Notes: generated from the sequence alone by a model not told the origin. Shown: positions 1 through 14,849, numbered from the stretch's first letter. The stretch: DNA of 64,000 nucleotides from Heligmosomoides polygyrus polygyrus (GCA_947396885.1 OX377202.1:76294643-76358642), one strand, 5' to 3'. Made by a program: numbers and translations.

Positions 1-1985
1 CAACACGCCACGCTTTTGAGTTCAGTGCTGCTCAACTCTTACGTTCAGATTGAGAGCGTTATCGATTGTCAAAGGCAATTTAGAAAAATGCAGATTGAAA
101 GGTATAGTAAAATATTTTCCTTAGGGTGCACACGAAAATGCTATCAATTCTTTTTTTAAAATGAAGATCGAAGAAGAACGAAGATTCTTGTTGAAAACCG
201 GCTACATTTTATTCAGAAGTTAAGACTACATCACGGTCTATCTAGGGTCTCTATTTTTGTCAAAAATCGTGCCTTCTATTTCATAAAACCGGTGCCGCTG
301 ACAGACAATATAATACCGCCGCTAAACGTTCAACCAATTGACGTTTACGAGGCAAAAGCGCGTTTTTTGCGTCGCGTCATGATAACCTTTTTGAAAATTT
401 TCCAACGAAAATTTACAATGAAGTTTGTCATCGCCTAGTCTATCAGAAGGCGTGCGGTTAACATTTAGGAGTGGGCAGATCCTGAAAAGCAATGGCGAAA
501 ATAAGGGTTCACTTAATTGCGTTGACCTGACCCACATCCGCCGCTGTGTCTTGCTTAATTGCGCCCTTTGGCAAAATGGGACTTCCCCAGTAAATTTTTA
601 AAACTCTTCAATGAACTTAAAATTTATTTCTATAACGTTTATAATCTTCGCCTTGGTATAAAAATTCACTTAATATCAAATTTGAGACAGACTTCCATTT
701 TGAGCCTGCTGTTGACCGTCGTTTTCTTCCGTTTTAAAGAAGAAATTCCCAGGCTTCCAGAAGTGATTCGGTCTGCACTCTTCTCATGCAGCAGGCAAGA
801 AAACGGGGACCAGAAACCCTCAATTGGGATTTATTTTAAGCATTTCTTTGTCTGTTATCTATATCAAATTAGTTAAGTATGTAGACCTCACGTGGATAGC
901 ACTGTCTGTTGGCGGTTTCAGACGTTGAGATCTACTCTCAGAACCAGTGAATTAGCGCAAAATGCACTGGTTCATCGGATGCGGTGTGAACACTCTGTGC
1001 GGCAAATTTTACTTTTTTTGCGTTTTTGCGTCGCAACCGTCAATTGGTTGGACATTAGCGGCAGTACTGTAGATTGTCGATGTCAATGACAAATCGTGAT
1101 GAGGGACTTCTTGAGTCTGAAACCCTCCGCCTTAATTGAGAGATAGTATGGTTAAACATCTTCTAGTGGATATTCTTTGTTCCCGTTTAGAAAGCAACTT
1201 TATCGCAAAATTTAGGTAACGGTAAGTGGTGTCCAACATTTCTGTCTCAAAAATGGTGTAGCTTCTTGACAAGCAAATTCATGCCAACCGCACCTGCGCC
1301 ACCGGTCTGGTAAAGCATTTATTCCATGTTTGAAGGAGAGCTCATCGTCAGCATCGCTGACTAGAAGCCAAAAAAGAAACCATGCGCGTTTTCTATAATG
1401 AAAGAACATAGTGCAGACGGAACTCGCGACACTAATACGACAAAACACCCTTCGTTACCCGGACGAGTTTCATGGGCAATCTTAACGCTTCAATTTTTCT
1501 TAGGCCACGGAATTATCTTAAAAAACTTTTCCATTGCTAAACAGCTAATGGTAAGAAATGGAATCTAACTCAACAGTCAGTGCATGCATTTTCTTAATTC
1601 ACTACCATTTTCAACACCCTCATTAGAAGCAATAGCTTCATTCCACGTTTAGAGCAACTTACGGCAAGGACTGAAGGTAAAATAACACAAGAGTAATTTT
1701 TAGCACTGACGAAATACTAAGCAGCAGCGAGAAAAGAATAAGTAGTGGTGAAGTTTTCCCGATCTTCTGTTTACTATGTGATGCAGAGAACCTCTAATCT
1801 TTCAGGAGGGATATCTCTTGACCACACAAGGTGTTCATAGGTACAATCAATTTTCTCCAGAAGGGAAACCTTAGCATGACGAAGGCACGTGTGAGTAACA
1901 TGCGAAATAATTGATGCGCTAAAAATGCCAATATAAACGGCCAAACGCAGGCGAAGTCCGCAATAGAGAACAACGAAGCGCGAAC
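1..1985. other. Unresolved stretch, probably DGK intron
   Basis: No exon matching the rest of the DGK catalytic or accessory domain was recognised on the minus strand, and no other gene was supported. Open frames are short and AT-rich. Probably intronic or 3' sequence of the kinase gene. Confidence 0.4.
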
Positions 1986-2082
1986 CCACCGATCAAGATG
2001 AGTCACGGAGGTCTCGTGGAAAAGCGCCTGCAGGAGCTGGCTGAGCGGCTCGTCCGAAAACACGCCGCCCCATCCCATGCAC
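1986..2082 (-). CDS. DGK exon 15: DEPLSQLL...LDRW (last exon found)
   Basis: 97 nt, acceptor GTGTTCAG, donor CGGTGG before GTTCGC; phase 2 in, 0 out. It encodes [18 protein letters not shown] and ends SVTHLDRW. The LDRW motif closes the first part of the catalytic domain; the family then continues into the accessory domain (NNYFSLG and following), which I could not find in 1-1985. The donor is non-ideal (GTTCGC), so the exon end is slightly uncertain. Confidence 0.92.
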
Positions 2083-5000
2083 CTGAACACACGACCGTAT
2101 CGCTGCACCAGTGAGCTACAACGCATTCCTAAGGGATGTTACCTTGCGAGATCGTTGCCCGTGCCCAGAGGCAGGATCGCCATCGGTGGATAGGCAGGCC
2201 AATTCAACTGAAAATGGCTGGTTTGAAATAGCAGTGCAGTGCGAACAGATATACCAGCCAATCCGTGTCACCTTGACATGCACGCCTCCTGCCAAGTTGG
2301 TCTTGGTCTTATATGGATTTTGCCTTTATTATGCTTATACTGATGAGCAATTCCTTCCTGATATCCAGGATCGCTTGCCTTGACATGATTTGACTTCTTG
2401 ACTTCGCTTCATTGCCTATTTCCGTTTTAGATTTCAGGCAAAGTAACACTAGCTCCCCGCTCACACGCACGAATAAAAGCAACTTCAAAATAGCAATAAG
2501 CCAATTCTAATAGCCGGTGACTGCGCGGAGACTCTCAGGAGAAGAAATCGCTGAAATTCCGGCTTCGGAATATCATACAAAATCATATAGCGACATACAA
2601 AATGGTATGTATAAGGACAGATCTTCACTCATGAGCAACCAGCATACTCATAAAAGAAGTGACATCCCAACAATGATTTACCTACGTCTATCCGCCCGAC
2701 TTGTTATGTCTTCATCTTCATTCTTACTGATTTTCACACACGAACATTTCATTAAGTGATTCTGATCCACAGGCAGAAATGGTCTGTCACTTCGCCTGCG
2801 GCTTAACAGCTTTTGTCAAAACACTGATTCGCATTTACAACTGCACAATCTCCGACCACATCATCATCAAAAGTCACCTTTAGGCCATTTTTTGACATTC
2901 CCTTTCCCACTTTTGGCAAAATGTAGAAACTTTGAAGCATGGAATTCATCATTAGACGCACCCTCATGAAGTAAGAAACCTCATATCAGACGAATGTCGG
3001 GGAGCGATGTCGGGCGTTGTCGTTGAAAGAAACATTCGATTCACCCTGGACATTCTTTCCTTATCGCGCATAGCTCAGTAACCCGAGAAGAAGAAGGTCA
3101 AAGAGCCTCGTTCTTGGAACATTCCGATCTGATGTGAATTGGTCCGCGGACTGTTCCTTTCCAGTTTCAAAACGGGTGTTGTAACGGTGGGCTTCTTTAC
3201 ATGCAAAGGTGTCTTCGTTCGGATACTGCGCTAACGTCTTCTGATATGCTCTCACAAGGGAACTGTCTCAAGGGTACGCCGGAAGAGCAAGAACCAATAC
3301 TATAGGAACTATAGGAAAAATCTCCATCCTCCAATTAGTAATAAAATATGTTTCGTTTCTGCCGAAGTCGAGGCAAGCAAGTTTCCTGTGAGAACACTGC
3401 TTGCTTGATGCAGAAATTGGCGAAAGAAATCATTTGAGCTGTTCAAGAACATCCTCTAGTAGAGAATTACCACAGAGGTATCGATAAGAGCAGTGGAGCT
3501 ACGTGGCTCCATATGCAAAACCTTATTCGTGATCCTTTATCCGATTGGGATCGTGGCAGTTGTGGGCTATGGTGAACTCAAGCTGTAAAGCAAAGCTGGG
3601 AATCACGATGCACCAGACTGTTGCAGTGTGGTTTCAACTGTAGACTATCAGAAAATGTCGTACTGGTGTGATTACTCCTCTCCTCTTGCAATCCCAGAAT
3701 CTCTTGTCCTTCTGCGCGCTCTCCTTATATATTTGAGACAGAACCATATTCTCGTGGCTTTTCGAAAGTATAGCATGTAATGGTGGTGCTGGCCAGGTTT
3801 TTGCTGAAAGCCACAATTTTTCAGATAAACCGTTGTAGTGAGATTCAATATGGCATGTCCCTTCCCAGGACAACCACAAGATTTGAATCACCCCATAAGT
3901 AGGTTGAATTCCTTCTTCTCATTGAACTACTCAGACAACTGAACCGAACAACTCATTGAACTCGGTTTTTTAGAAATTGGCTCCAACCCCTCCAATTATA
4001 GATTCATGCACTTCCTGTACGCAGTTGAAGAAGGTGAAGGAATTCTTCACAGTACCCGATCAGAAAGAAAAGGATGACGCTAGACCACCAATACAACGTC
4101 GAAAATTGAGAAAGCGACCTTTTCCTTCTTGTAGTTTTCGTGATTGCGCCTTTCCAGATCTTTCCAACAGGTATGCAAAGAAGCCGAAATGTGAGCGGAA
4201 CAAAAGATGGCCTCCTGGACTGGCTCTATACACATAGAAAACGACGCTCTTCAGCAATGATGTCAGCTCGACACTAGTCGTTCAATATTTCGTAGTGTGA
4301 AGCAAAACGCAGGGATTCACTTGTAGCGGACATGCTCCCATGTCGGTTGTTTATTGCGAGCAGCGAACGGCTTTCAGTGAACTCGATGTCTACTCGCAAG
4401 AGCTACCAGCAGTTCTCGGAGGCTGCCGTATAGTTTCGAGCTGCATCTAGTTTCGTGAGTAACATTTACGATTATTGGTATCAAAACGACTTACACTGTC
4501 AAGCGTCTGCAGTACCCAACCAACAGTCCCATCTCCTCCGCAGACCAACAACCTCAGCTGAGTGACAACCTTCCTATAGACCTCCAACCTGAGAGGCAGA
4601 AAATGATTAACAACCGAAGGCCAAAAAGCACTGATAATTCTGAAGCGAAGGCTCACCCGAATTTTGGACCCTTAAGGCTTGTGATGTCAAAGACCTGTCG
4701 TGGATTGAGCAGCCAACACAATGTGTGCAGCGCTTTGGCACCCTGAAACCCGAACGAAATGACGATTAGAGTAAATTGCGTGGGAAACGAGATATAGAAA
4801 ATAACCGTCACCTCATATTTTTCAGTTCTAATGGATCAATGTCAAGAATCGAAATATGGTAAGATAATTGTCACATCATACTCATTATGTACATGGTAGG
4901 GTAAAGGGTAAAAGACGGCGTTACTCAAACCTTTCAAGGATACGCCGCGCATTCTACTTCTACGGGATGTCGCGGAGGCGATTTGTCGATGAACAAGTCA

Positions 5001-8000
5001 GCGCTTTATCCTTCCCAGACAAGTCTGGTACCAATTCACTGACCCCGGAGAAAGGTTCGGTTGGCCTAGGCGGGAAATCCGAACCATGAACCTGGTGTGG
5101 GGTGCACGCGAAACCGGCCCCTCTCTGACTGCCCTTCCACGGTAGAGCACAAAAAAAGATAAAACACTGACTTGTTCATCGGTTGGCAACCATAGGTCAT
5201 TGTTTTGGCCAAATACGCATCCAAAGTGCCTCCTCGATATTTCATAGAAGTAGAACGCATGACGTATGCCGCGAATGGATTGACTAATGCCGAAGTTGAT
5301 GGGTAACGACTGCTGCACCTATCGCTCGCTGACGACTGAGCTCATAGTAACCTACATTAGTCGCCTAACGGAGAGAGCTTGGCTTGCGGCTCGATGCTAA
5401 TTGTAAGAGGACGATGTTCAAGAGCAACAAAAGTAGTTCTTGATGGCGAATTCAAATTTGCAGATATGAACAGTAGGAAGTAGAAGCAAATCTGCTTAAA
5501 TGAATCTCCTATCTGCATCACGATAACGAGTTGTCAGTCAAACAATTCTGCAACTAAGCAGGAAAAATGAGCAGCTCCTGGAGCATTAAGAGATTACGAA
5601 AAGCATTAGCAAAATCAAGGATGCCGTCCTCTTATGCCCATTTCTCCTTCAGCAGGCAAGGGAGGACGTGCGGAGATGCCAATCCTGTCTGCGCCCTATG
5701 ATCGGAGACTTTGTCGCTTAGTGCAAATTGTCGGAAGTTGGGTGAGCCAGCCAGGACACCATATGCTCTTTGCAACGCTAGATAACGAAGAGGGTGACAT
5801 GACACTGCGGGATGTTAGAAGACCACCTTGACGTCCACCAGTGAGTTGGTACGTTGGCTTCTTCACGAAAACCAATGGTGAGAAATTCAATCCTACATCT
5901 CGAGAGAAGGGGAGCTACTGTGCTACTCTGGCACGCGATACGGACCTAAGCGGACGCTGCTGATCTTGACGGGAGAAATCGATTACACAAGTGGCGGCGC
6001 ATGGTGATACAAAGAAAAGATGATGCAAAGAAAGAAAATGAATAGAATCCCGGTGATTCAGTTGTTGCTTAAGTCAAAGTTCACTTCACCCTAGTTTTAT
6101 GCTTTAGTTCTTTTTTAGTTTTAACACGAAAAAAATATTCAAAGATCTGACCTTATTTCCACCTGATTTAGGATTCACGAAGACTAGAAGCGGCTGAGAC
6201 GGTCCTCCCGTCCAGTCGTTTGGCTTCACGACAAATTGTCGAGAGGGCTGAAATTTCCTTGATAACGAATCACGAGGGAATAGAACAATTTTAAAAAATA
6301 AGAATTTAAATTCTGGTAGATGATCTGTCGAGAACTTCGCCAAGAAATGACTAGCAAAAAAAATCGTGCGTATTTTAGGGTAGAAATTCCTAAGGAAGGG
6401 AAGAGGAAGGTTTCAATTTCCGAGAAAATAGTTTGATTTGATTGAATGATTGAGTTTTGAGAATTGCTCAAATTTCTGGTGAGCTTCTTCGTGTATAAGA
6501 AGGGAAAATTGATTTGAATGAAATGTACATGTGTCTTTGTCGCAGAATCTATTTTCCATTTTCCACAGCTACCCACTCAATGTGGTTCGCATCCATGTTT
6601 CTCAACGTGATGTTCTCAAGACTGGAAGGCAGACCAGCTCCTTATAAATGAGAGCAGTTCTGATATTCAGCAGCAAAAATGTACATTTTACTCATTTCTT
6701 TTGTTGGGGAGTGATAGCACAAGACGGAAGAAGCGCCTGTTGATGCGTGAACCCGATTCCGGATACCTGGCTAGACTCTCGCTCAGGCTAACCAAGCCTT
6801 CCATTACTCCTGGGACACCGAATTTATAGCAGACTTGTCTGGGAAGGGAAAAGTACTGCCTTGTCCATCGACTGACGGCACCAAGTAATTGTACTGGCCA
6901 AATACGTATTCAATTGCCTCCGCGATAAACGATAAACTATCATAGAATGGCGCATCCCGCATGATGACTGACTAACGCCAAATTTCTCCTTGACTCTTTT
7001 ACGCTCATTTGTTTCCTGTTGATGCTCAAGGCATAAGGACCACACAAACGCTTGTAAAAGTAGTGTCTAGCAATTCAAAAGGCTATCCATTGCCAAGCGT
7101 CTGAGCTGCAGGAAATACACCGGCAAACGAGGGATGCATGCGTTCGGTGACATGAAGCCAGAAACAGCTCCATTTGTAAAAATACGTGATCGCTTCGAGC
7201 ACACCATATGATATTTTCTACGTGCCGCGCCAACTTCCGTACCTTCCTGGACGGTAAAATTTTGAAACAACCACGTGGACTAGTCAAGCCAACTGTTCAA
7301 ACCATTCACGCAAAGATTTGCAGACATTAGATTACGAAGTTAAGGCGCAGTCGTTGCTTTTGCTCGTTTTAACTACAGAAAAAGGAGCACAGGGATAACC
7401 ACAATATGACACTACAATAAATAACCTACGAGTAAAACTTCCTTGCATTGTTTTCAAGGACACCTATGTCTTTCGGTTTACGAGGTGAAATATAATTCGT
7501 ATTCAACGATGAGATGAATTTACGAATGTAGATCCCGTTGCCAAGCAATTGGGCGACGTCAGCCATGGAGCGAAAGGGGGTGACGAATAGCTGTTCCCAC
7601 CTTTCTGCTTTGTCTGTTTGGCGGTTGTTTGTGCTTGTTTCGGTGGCGATTGGGAAGGCGAAGAATCCAATTTGGGGGCACGACCATTTCGCGCAGCTGA
7701 CCGCGATCGCACCTAAAGATAATGCATAGCATAATAGGCAAAATAAGCGAATGTTCGTCAAGCGTCGAAGAGAAAAACACATGAAAATAATCAGCGGCAG
7801 CCACACCTCTCTTCGAGTTTGTCTCGATTGAAGCAATGCTTGAGATGGTACGATTCCTTGCACCACGAACACGCAACGGCCAAGGTTTCCTGAAAAGCAG
7901 TTCAACTTTTTCAACCACGTCGTCAGCCCCGAATGATCTGAAAAATCTGATCAGATCTGGGAAAACTGAATGCTGTTGCTCTGCTGATTTCGCAAACCGA

Positions 8001-11000
8001 TCACGATCGTCCGAAGAGTGCTTTCGCTAAAGGGAAAAGTCGGGGAAATCTTCAGAAGATTTGTCCACGCACCTTCTCCTTCTGTTGAAAATTGAACATT
8101 TTCTGTTGGAAGGATTTTCCGCATCTACTGCATCGACCTTCATGTCGCCACTGAAACTAGATATTTGTTGGGAAATTCTTTAATATTCCCCAGCAAAAAG
8201 TTTAAATGTATTGATACTGAGCGGGTATAATCAACTTGCACTTTTGATCCCCATTCTTCTTGGAGAAATAGAAAAAACGCTTGTATTTTCTTTTGTTCTC
8301 TGCACGAGTTATTGGACTTTTTAATAAAATACATAAAACTGAGAAAAATGCAGGAAACAACATTATTAAAAGGTTACGAGACGCATGCATTTTACATTTA
8401 GCTTCATTCTTCCTCATTCTCCAAAATTTTTGATCACAACTTCAGTAAGAACTTGGAGGAAGATCTCTGTAAACCACTAAAACACCAGTCTGAAAGACAT
8501 GCTTTCAACTGCGTACCCCTTCAGAAGGCTAGATACTATCAGATTAACGGCTTCATTTTCGTTGAGTTGACCGCAGTTGCCTTCTGACCATGAGTTAGGG
8601 ACCGTGGCTTTCTGCAGCTGATCAGCCTCGTCAGGTGCTCCACCACACTGGTGGCAGATGCGGCCTCCTCACTATGAAGCCCTGAGAAATCCCCTCCTCA
8701 AGACGAGGAATGGCACGATATGGACACTAGGATGAACTCACTGCCAGACTTATAGAAAGAAAGGTGATGTTGTACACATCCTATGCAATGGAAGAACTTA
8801 TCCCACAGCGAGGACGTCCTACAACCAATTTTTTAGGGCATCTCTTGAATACGTCCTTTTCTGAAACAGTTGGTTGGAGCTTTCCGGATAAACCCTCTTC
8901 CATGCCACTAGACCATTCAAATCGCTTTAGCACTCTTGATTGTCTCGTTTTTTTTTTCGTCAGCAGACCTCGGGTTTCTTTTCTCAAGCGCATCTTTGAG
9001 CATGCATTCTCTTTCGTTTTCAAGCTCATCCAGTGTGTTTACCTGCGCTTGTGCCTCTCTTGAAGATCTTTTCCCCACCGTCCTCAACGTCATTTTTCTT
9101 TACCTCCTTATCATCCTTTCCGGACCTCTTCTCTTTTCATCCCCTTCTTTTTCTCCTTGTTATCCTTACTCTCCTTTTATTCGAAATTTCCTTTCCCACA
9201 GCCTTACCCTTGTCACCCATATGTAGATATCGCATATATCTGTGTTTTTTCTAGTGCGGCTCCTCTAGCTCCTTTAGCCTCAACTCGCTTTTCCTTTCTT
9301 TCTTTTCACATCTCGCCAGTCGAGAGTTTAAAAAAGAGGCATTTCCAAAAACAAAAAGCATTACACCATAATTACCATAAGAAAAGCGTGAATGAGTTAA
9401 CAATCACTTGTTGGCAAGTTTCAGTGAGAACGTTCCAACAGTTCTTTGTGTATTAGCCCTTGGTGAACGTCCATTTCGGAACAAGGGTAACAATTACAAA
9501 CATTTCGGCAGGATTCTACATAGTAAATTCTGCAGACCTTTGTCCAACTTCACACTTCTTATGTTGCCAACCAAGCGTTCACAAGGAGACGTTATTACAT
9601 TACTCATCCGGAGCTAAACGATTAACTTCAAGAATTCATTCAAAAAAATCTTAAGATTGTTTTTAAGAAGAGCTTGCACTTTATAAGAGGAAAGGTTATG
9701 AAGAAAGTCATAGAGATACCTTGTGAACCCAGTGATGCATGCTGAGCCCGTCAATCGTCTCTTTCACCAGCTGCTTTTTCATGGTGTGATCGTGAAAGGT
9801 TATCTTGCAGTTCAAGTTCAGCTGAAATGCGAATTTGTAGAGCAGCTTGCGAAGCAACATTTACCTAATCCCCGCTTTCAAGGGCGCATCGTAGTCATAG
9901 AAGAATCTCAATACATACATGCTCATACCATCAGCCGTTCAACATTTGAAACAATGAGTCCTTTGTTCACGCAAAATCTAGCGGCATGATTTTCCAGAAA
10001 ATCAGTGCGAAGCGTTGCTAGAACGAGAAGAGTTGTACCCACCTTGGAGAGCAGGGAGAAACACGAGGTGTGAGCGACCACATGACATGCGGCGCATCGT
10101 CGTTTTTCTCCAATTTTTCGACAGTCCTTAAACAACACATGCGAGATGTCATCTGATTTCAAGAATCTGGAAACCTTCAGGCGAGACCTTTTCGCCAACA
10201 TAGCACTCGGAGTCAACCGATGTGGAAGAGCCTGGACCGGAAGATGGAAGCCAGATGTGTTCGGCCGGATGGATCTGAAAGCAAATTTAGTTGGCTACAT
10301 AGGTGGCCTCTCACATAGCCGAGTGGCCGTCAGTGCTGCAATGAAAGCTTAGTCGTATTAAAGCAGTAACCATGGACCAAACAGTTTAAAACAACAGTAA
10401 CCGATTCATCAGAGACCACGAAGAAGGAGTTTTATTCGTGAAGTGTCAACTTCTGACTTGATGAGAGACTTTGGATTGCGTGAGCTTTGCACCACCGTGT
10501 CGCAGTATGTAGCTCTTCTAGATTTTTATTTCATCTTTTCAAGGATGATGATAGACCCTCCTTTTTACCTTGTTCTGCTAAGCACAAATATTTCTGTAAG
10601 ATAGAAAATAAATAGAGATTCTGAAGAAGAATAAAGAAGATCAGGAAGTCAAAGCTGGAGCAATTTCATGGCTACTCCTTTGCAACTACGAAGTTGGGCA
10701 GATGGACGGATAACCGCAGCCACATCCATTTTTGCTGTTCTAACCAGGGAATGCCGTCAGCTTCCCATGGAACTTCGGATTGAGACCTACATCACGTGAA
10801 AGAGCTCGAGACGCTGATCAAATGGATGAAATGGATCTCTTAAGCGAGTTATTTCCGGCAGAAGCCACGAAGTGTTTCGATGTGTTAGGCGCGCTCAACC
10901 AGCATTGGGAGCAGTATTGCGCGGTAATCAGCGGTCCGGCTATCGCAGATGTTAGCAGCGGCGGCAGCGCAGTGGTAGAGTGCTCGCTCCGAAGGATTGG

Positions 11001-14000
11001 GTTCATTGGTTCGGTTCCCGCAGCTGATGGATGTTTTGCATTTAGTGACCTATCTTCGACGAGGACCTATAATCTCATATTAGCACATTTTTGAGCGAAC
11101 GGCTGATGGCGACATGCATTTACGTCTATTTGAAGACGGAAACGTGTTTCAGGTAAAATGTTTTATTCATGACGTGAAGCAAGTCAGAAATTCAAATCAA
11201 TACAAAATAAAAAGTAAAAATAAAATCAAAAATCAGCAAAACTTAATAAACATAATAAAAAGTAAGGGCACTAGTTCAAAGTTCCGACTCCACCGACATG
11301 ACTTCGGTCGAAAAAAAATTTCGCTGAAACTTCGTCTAGGAGGGTTACTTGGGGTGCTGATCACGACTCTGACATCCCGTTTTTCACGATTCGATTGCAG
11401 ACCACCCATACCTTTAAAAGGATGGTCCAGGCAGAGTCAACGACTTCGCTGGTCACTAGTTAAAAGTTCCGACTCCACCGACGCAACTTCGGCCGAACGG
11501 TTGTAGCAACGGTATGAGTGGTCTCCGATCGAAACGTGAAAAACGGATGTCAGATTCGTGATCAGCACCCCAGGCAACCCCCTGATAAAGTTTCAGCAAA
11601 CAAAATTTTTTCGACCGAAGTCGTGTCGGTGGAGTCGGAACTTCTTACTAGTGCTTTTCCTTTCTATTTATTATGTTTATTAAGTTTTGCTGATTTTTGA
11701 TTTTATATTTACTTTTTATTTTGTTTTGATCTGAATTTCTGACTTGCTTCACGTCATGAATAAAACATTTTACCTGAAACACGTTTCCGTCTTCGAATAG
11801 ACGTAAACGCGATTCGCCATTAGCCGTTCGCTCAAAAATGTGCTAAAATGAGATTATAGGTCTTCGTCGAAGATAGGTCACAAAATGCAAAACAGCCGTC
11901 AGCTGCGGGAACCGAATCAATGAACCCAATCCTTCGGAGCGAGCACTCTACCACTGCGCCGCCGCCGCTGCTGACGGCGCCGATAGCCGAACCGCTGATT
12001 ACCGCGCAATACTGAGCCCAATGCTGGTTGAGCGTGCCTAACACATGGAAGACATCGCGGCTTCCGCCGGCCATAACTCGCTTAGGAAATCCATTTAGCA
12101 AATTTGGTCTACATATCTGTGATCAGCGTCTCGAGCTCTTTAACGTTATGTAGGTCTCAATCCGAAGTCCCATGGGAAGCTGACGGCATTCCCTGGTAAG
12201 AACCATCGCTCCATCGGAATATGCATTTCGCTACTAAATAGCGGGATTGAATTCGGAAAAGATTTACCACATTGTTGTGTCCAGCGAACAAAGGTTTTCA
12301 CTGATTTTCTTGCTTTTACCAAGAAAACCTGGAGTGTTTGCGGGACATGCTTACAGAATCGTAGAAGATGGGCAGCTCCTATGTGCAACCAATCTCCGCG
12401 TCCCTGTAGGTTCTTCAGAAGTAGCCTGGAGCACAGCATTACTTGATCTTTCCAGATTTGCTTAGCTATGAGAAATATTTCACGAAATGAAGCGTGGTTG
12501 GACACCCACATCGTGCGACGCTCTCCTTCTACACTAACACATTCTCCCTTTCTACTTTATTCTTCCCAGCTGAGTCCTCGACCAACCTGCTTTCTTGTAG
12601 AGCTGCCCTGCAGTTATTGGAAAGCCACACAGCAGTAATCATAATCAGAATAGGTTACGCGCACGTTTCAATATTGAGTTTGCTCCAGCTCGTTGCTACA
12701 TGGCTTATGATAGACAAACTCATAGATTAATAAACATCGCAGGGTTCAAGAGAGTTGAAAAGCGCCTCTTAACAAAGCTGCCAAATTTTATTTAAATTTT
12801 TATGGGCCACCCTGTATAAGGGTTGGCAACACCGCCAACATTCCACCACATATGGCTTGTCAGTGCTTAGCACCCTCGCATCCGATCCGTCTCCGATGCC
12901 CTATTCCTGCGTGTGCAGCCTAACGAACGCACATTTCCGGCACACGTCATGCTCGCCAGATTGTCTCCATGAGTGCTTGAGTGGATGGCTTCAGCCAGCC
13001 GTGAAAGCCCATTTTCAGCCACTTTAAGCACTATGGAAGCTGACGCTACAGTCATTTACTCCCAGCGACTCTCAGAGTCTTCGAGAGTGCTTTCAGTCCG
13101 AATCGAGGACATTATGAGACAAAGGAGGAATTTATTTATTTATTTATTTATTTACTACGTCGCTAATGACGCGCCAAACCAAACCAAAACTATAAACTAC
13201 CAAACCAAAACAGGAATAGTCAGAAACCAGAATTGGAGACAACTGCAATAGGAAATAGAAAATGAAAATAAAACAAAATCGGACAATAAATCAAATCAAC
13301 TAGTAACTGACAGAAAATAAGAATTAATCACAATCGACTGGCCAAGGGGCAGGTTTTCTTTTTCAGCAGGCACCCCACTCTCCCAAAAAAGTAACAAAAA
13401 CACTAAAGGTGGGTATGTTTCTAAGATAGAATGATCAAGAATGTTTTGAAGAAGAAATATCAATCAAAGAATAACCTTTTTTAAGAGGGCTAGTGAATAC
13501 GACAAAAAGTAAGATATATCCACTAATCAAAATGCAAGATATGAGAATTGAGGTAGATTTAAGGACAACTCAAATGTCGTCTAAGTTTAGCATCGTGACA
13601 TAACACAACGCTTTAGCATAGCCGAAACGCACATGCGCTGACAACTAGGTGTACAGCATTTGTGGTCTGGATGCCAGCCTTGACGTTCCACGACGTACGC
13701 TGCTTCAGGTTTATGGATTGCGGCATGAATCAGTGCATCTATGACATGAAGCCGGGCAGATACCGAGAGCAGGATTCCCCAGCTTCAGTGGAAGGGTAGT
13801 TGGCCTTTCCGTATACGAAAGGGAGCCCATTCGTCGCACTCCCTCAGTAGTGGCGCTGCCATTCCTGGGTTGATGACGAATGGTGGCTTCACGGATGCAT
13901 TGAAAAGCAGCGAAAATGTATGGATTGCCTTTGAGTGCCTTTGTGTTCATAGAATGAGCCACCATCCCAAACAAGGAATTGAAGAATCTTCCGATCTGTC

Positions 14001-14798
14001 TTGATTGGGAGAGTGCCATCATGTAAAAAGCACTAGAGCAAACGTACAAACGCTTTTCGCTTTTGTTGACTAGGTCATCATTGAATCACGTATATTCTGC
14101 CATCGAATTTTTGTCGTTATTTGAGGTTATTAGGCTAGCCCGAAAGTTTCCGATGTTTCGACTTCTGATTTCAAATGCGGGTAACACGCTCAGCTCTATT
14201 CTATGGTGTGCTTCGTGGTTTCGCTGATACACTATACCGACAGTACAGAATGTCTGAAATGATGCTTTGAAACGTAATCTGGAAGTATTGTGTTAGTTCG
14301 AGAACGCAAAAGTTCTCGACCATGTAAGGAAATTCACTTATTTGCGAATTTCCAAGCATGGCTGAGTAAGATCTGCGCATCCATATCTATTCGTTTAAAA
14401 AAATCGCTGTCATTTTTGTGTAAGACAGAAATCAGTGTTGGCCGTTAACACCTGGCTTGTCGAGAAACAAATCATGGGGTCAAATGAATCGTTGTACTTC
14501 CTTCTGCAAGGAGGTGGCTCTGCAAGACACTGATAGCATGAATCTTGGTCTGAATAGAGTTAGAATCATTTTGGCCTCACTTTTTCCAGCACTTCTGCGC
14601 GGTCATCTACTCTGACAATTCATTCATATTCCTTCTCCCACCAAAGTTCTCTTATCTAGTTGCAACTCATAATGTTACCAAAACTACCAAACTCCTAATA
14701 TCTATTTTGTTAAGGTTAATTGTTTTTAAGTTAGTCTGCACTGTGTTAACTAGCAATGTTCATTGTTGTTTTTAATAGGAGCACTTCTGGTGCAGTAA

Positions 14799-14849
<51 letters not shown>

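Noticed and set aside
1794..1985. Continuation of the kinase frame past LDRW
   Set aside because: The read-through (VRASLFSIADF and following) shows no similarity to the DGK accessory domain, and a GT donor lies right after LDRW.
8560..8680. Minus-strand C-x2-C (ICHQC) that looked like the missing second C1 exon
   Set aside because: The following residues do not fit a C1 domain, and the true exon with phase-correct splice sites is at 8150-8073.
12805..12818. Transposon terminus GGGCCACCCTGTATA
   Set aside because: No partner inverted end found in the window, so no element can be delimited.
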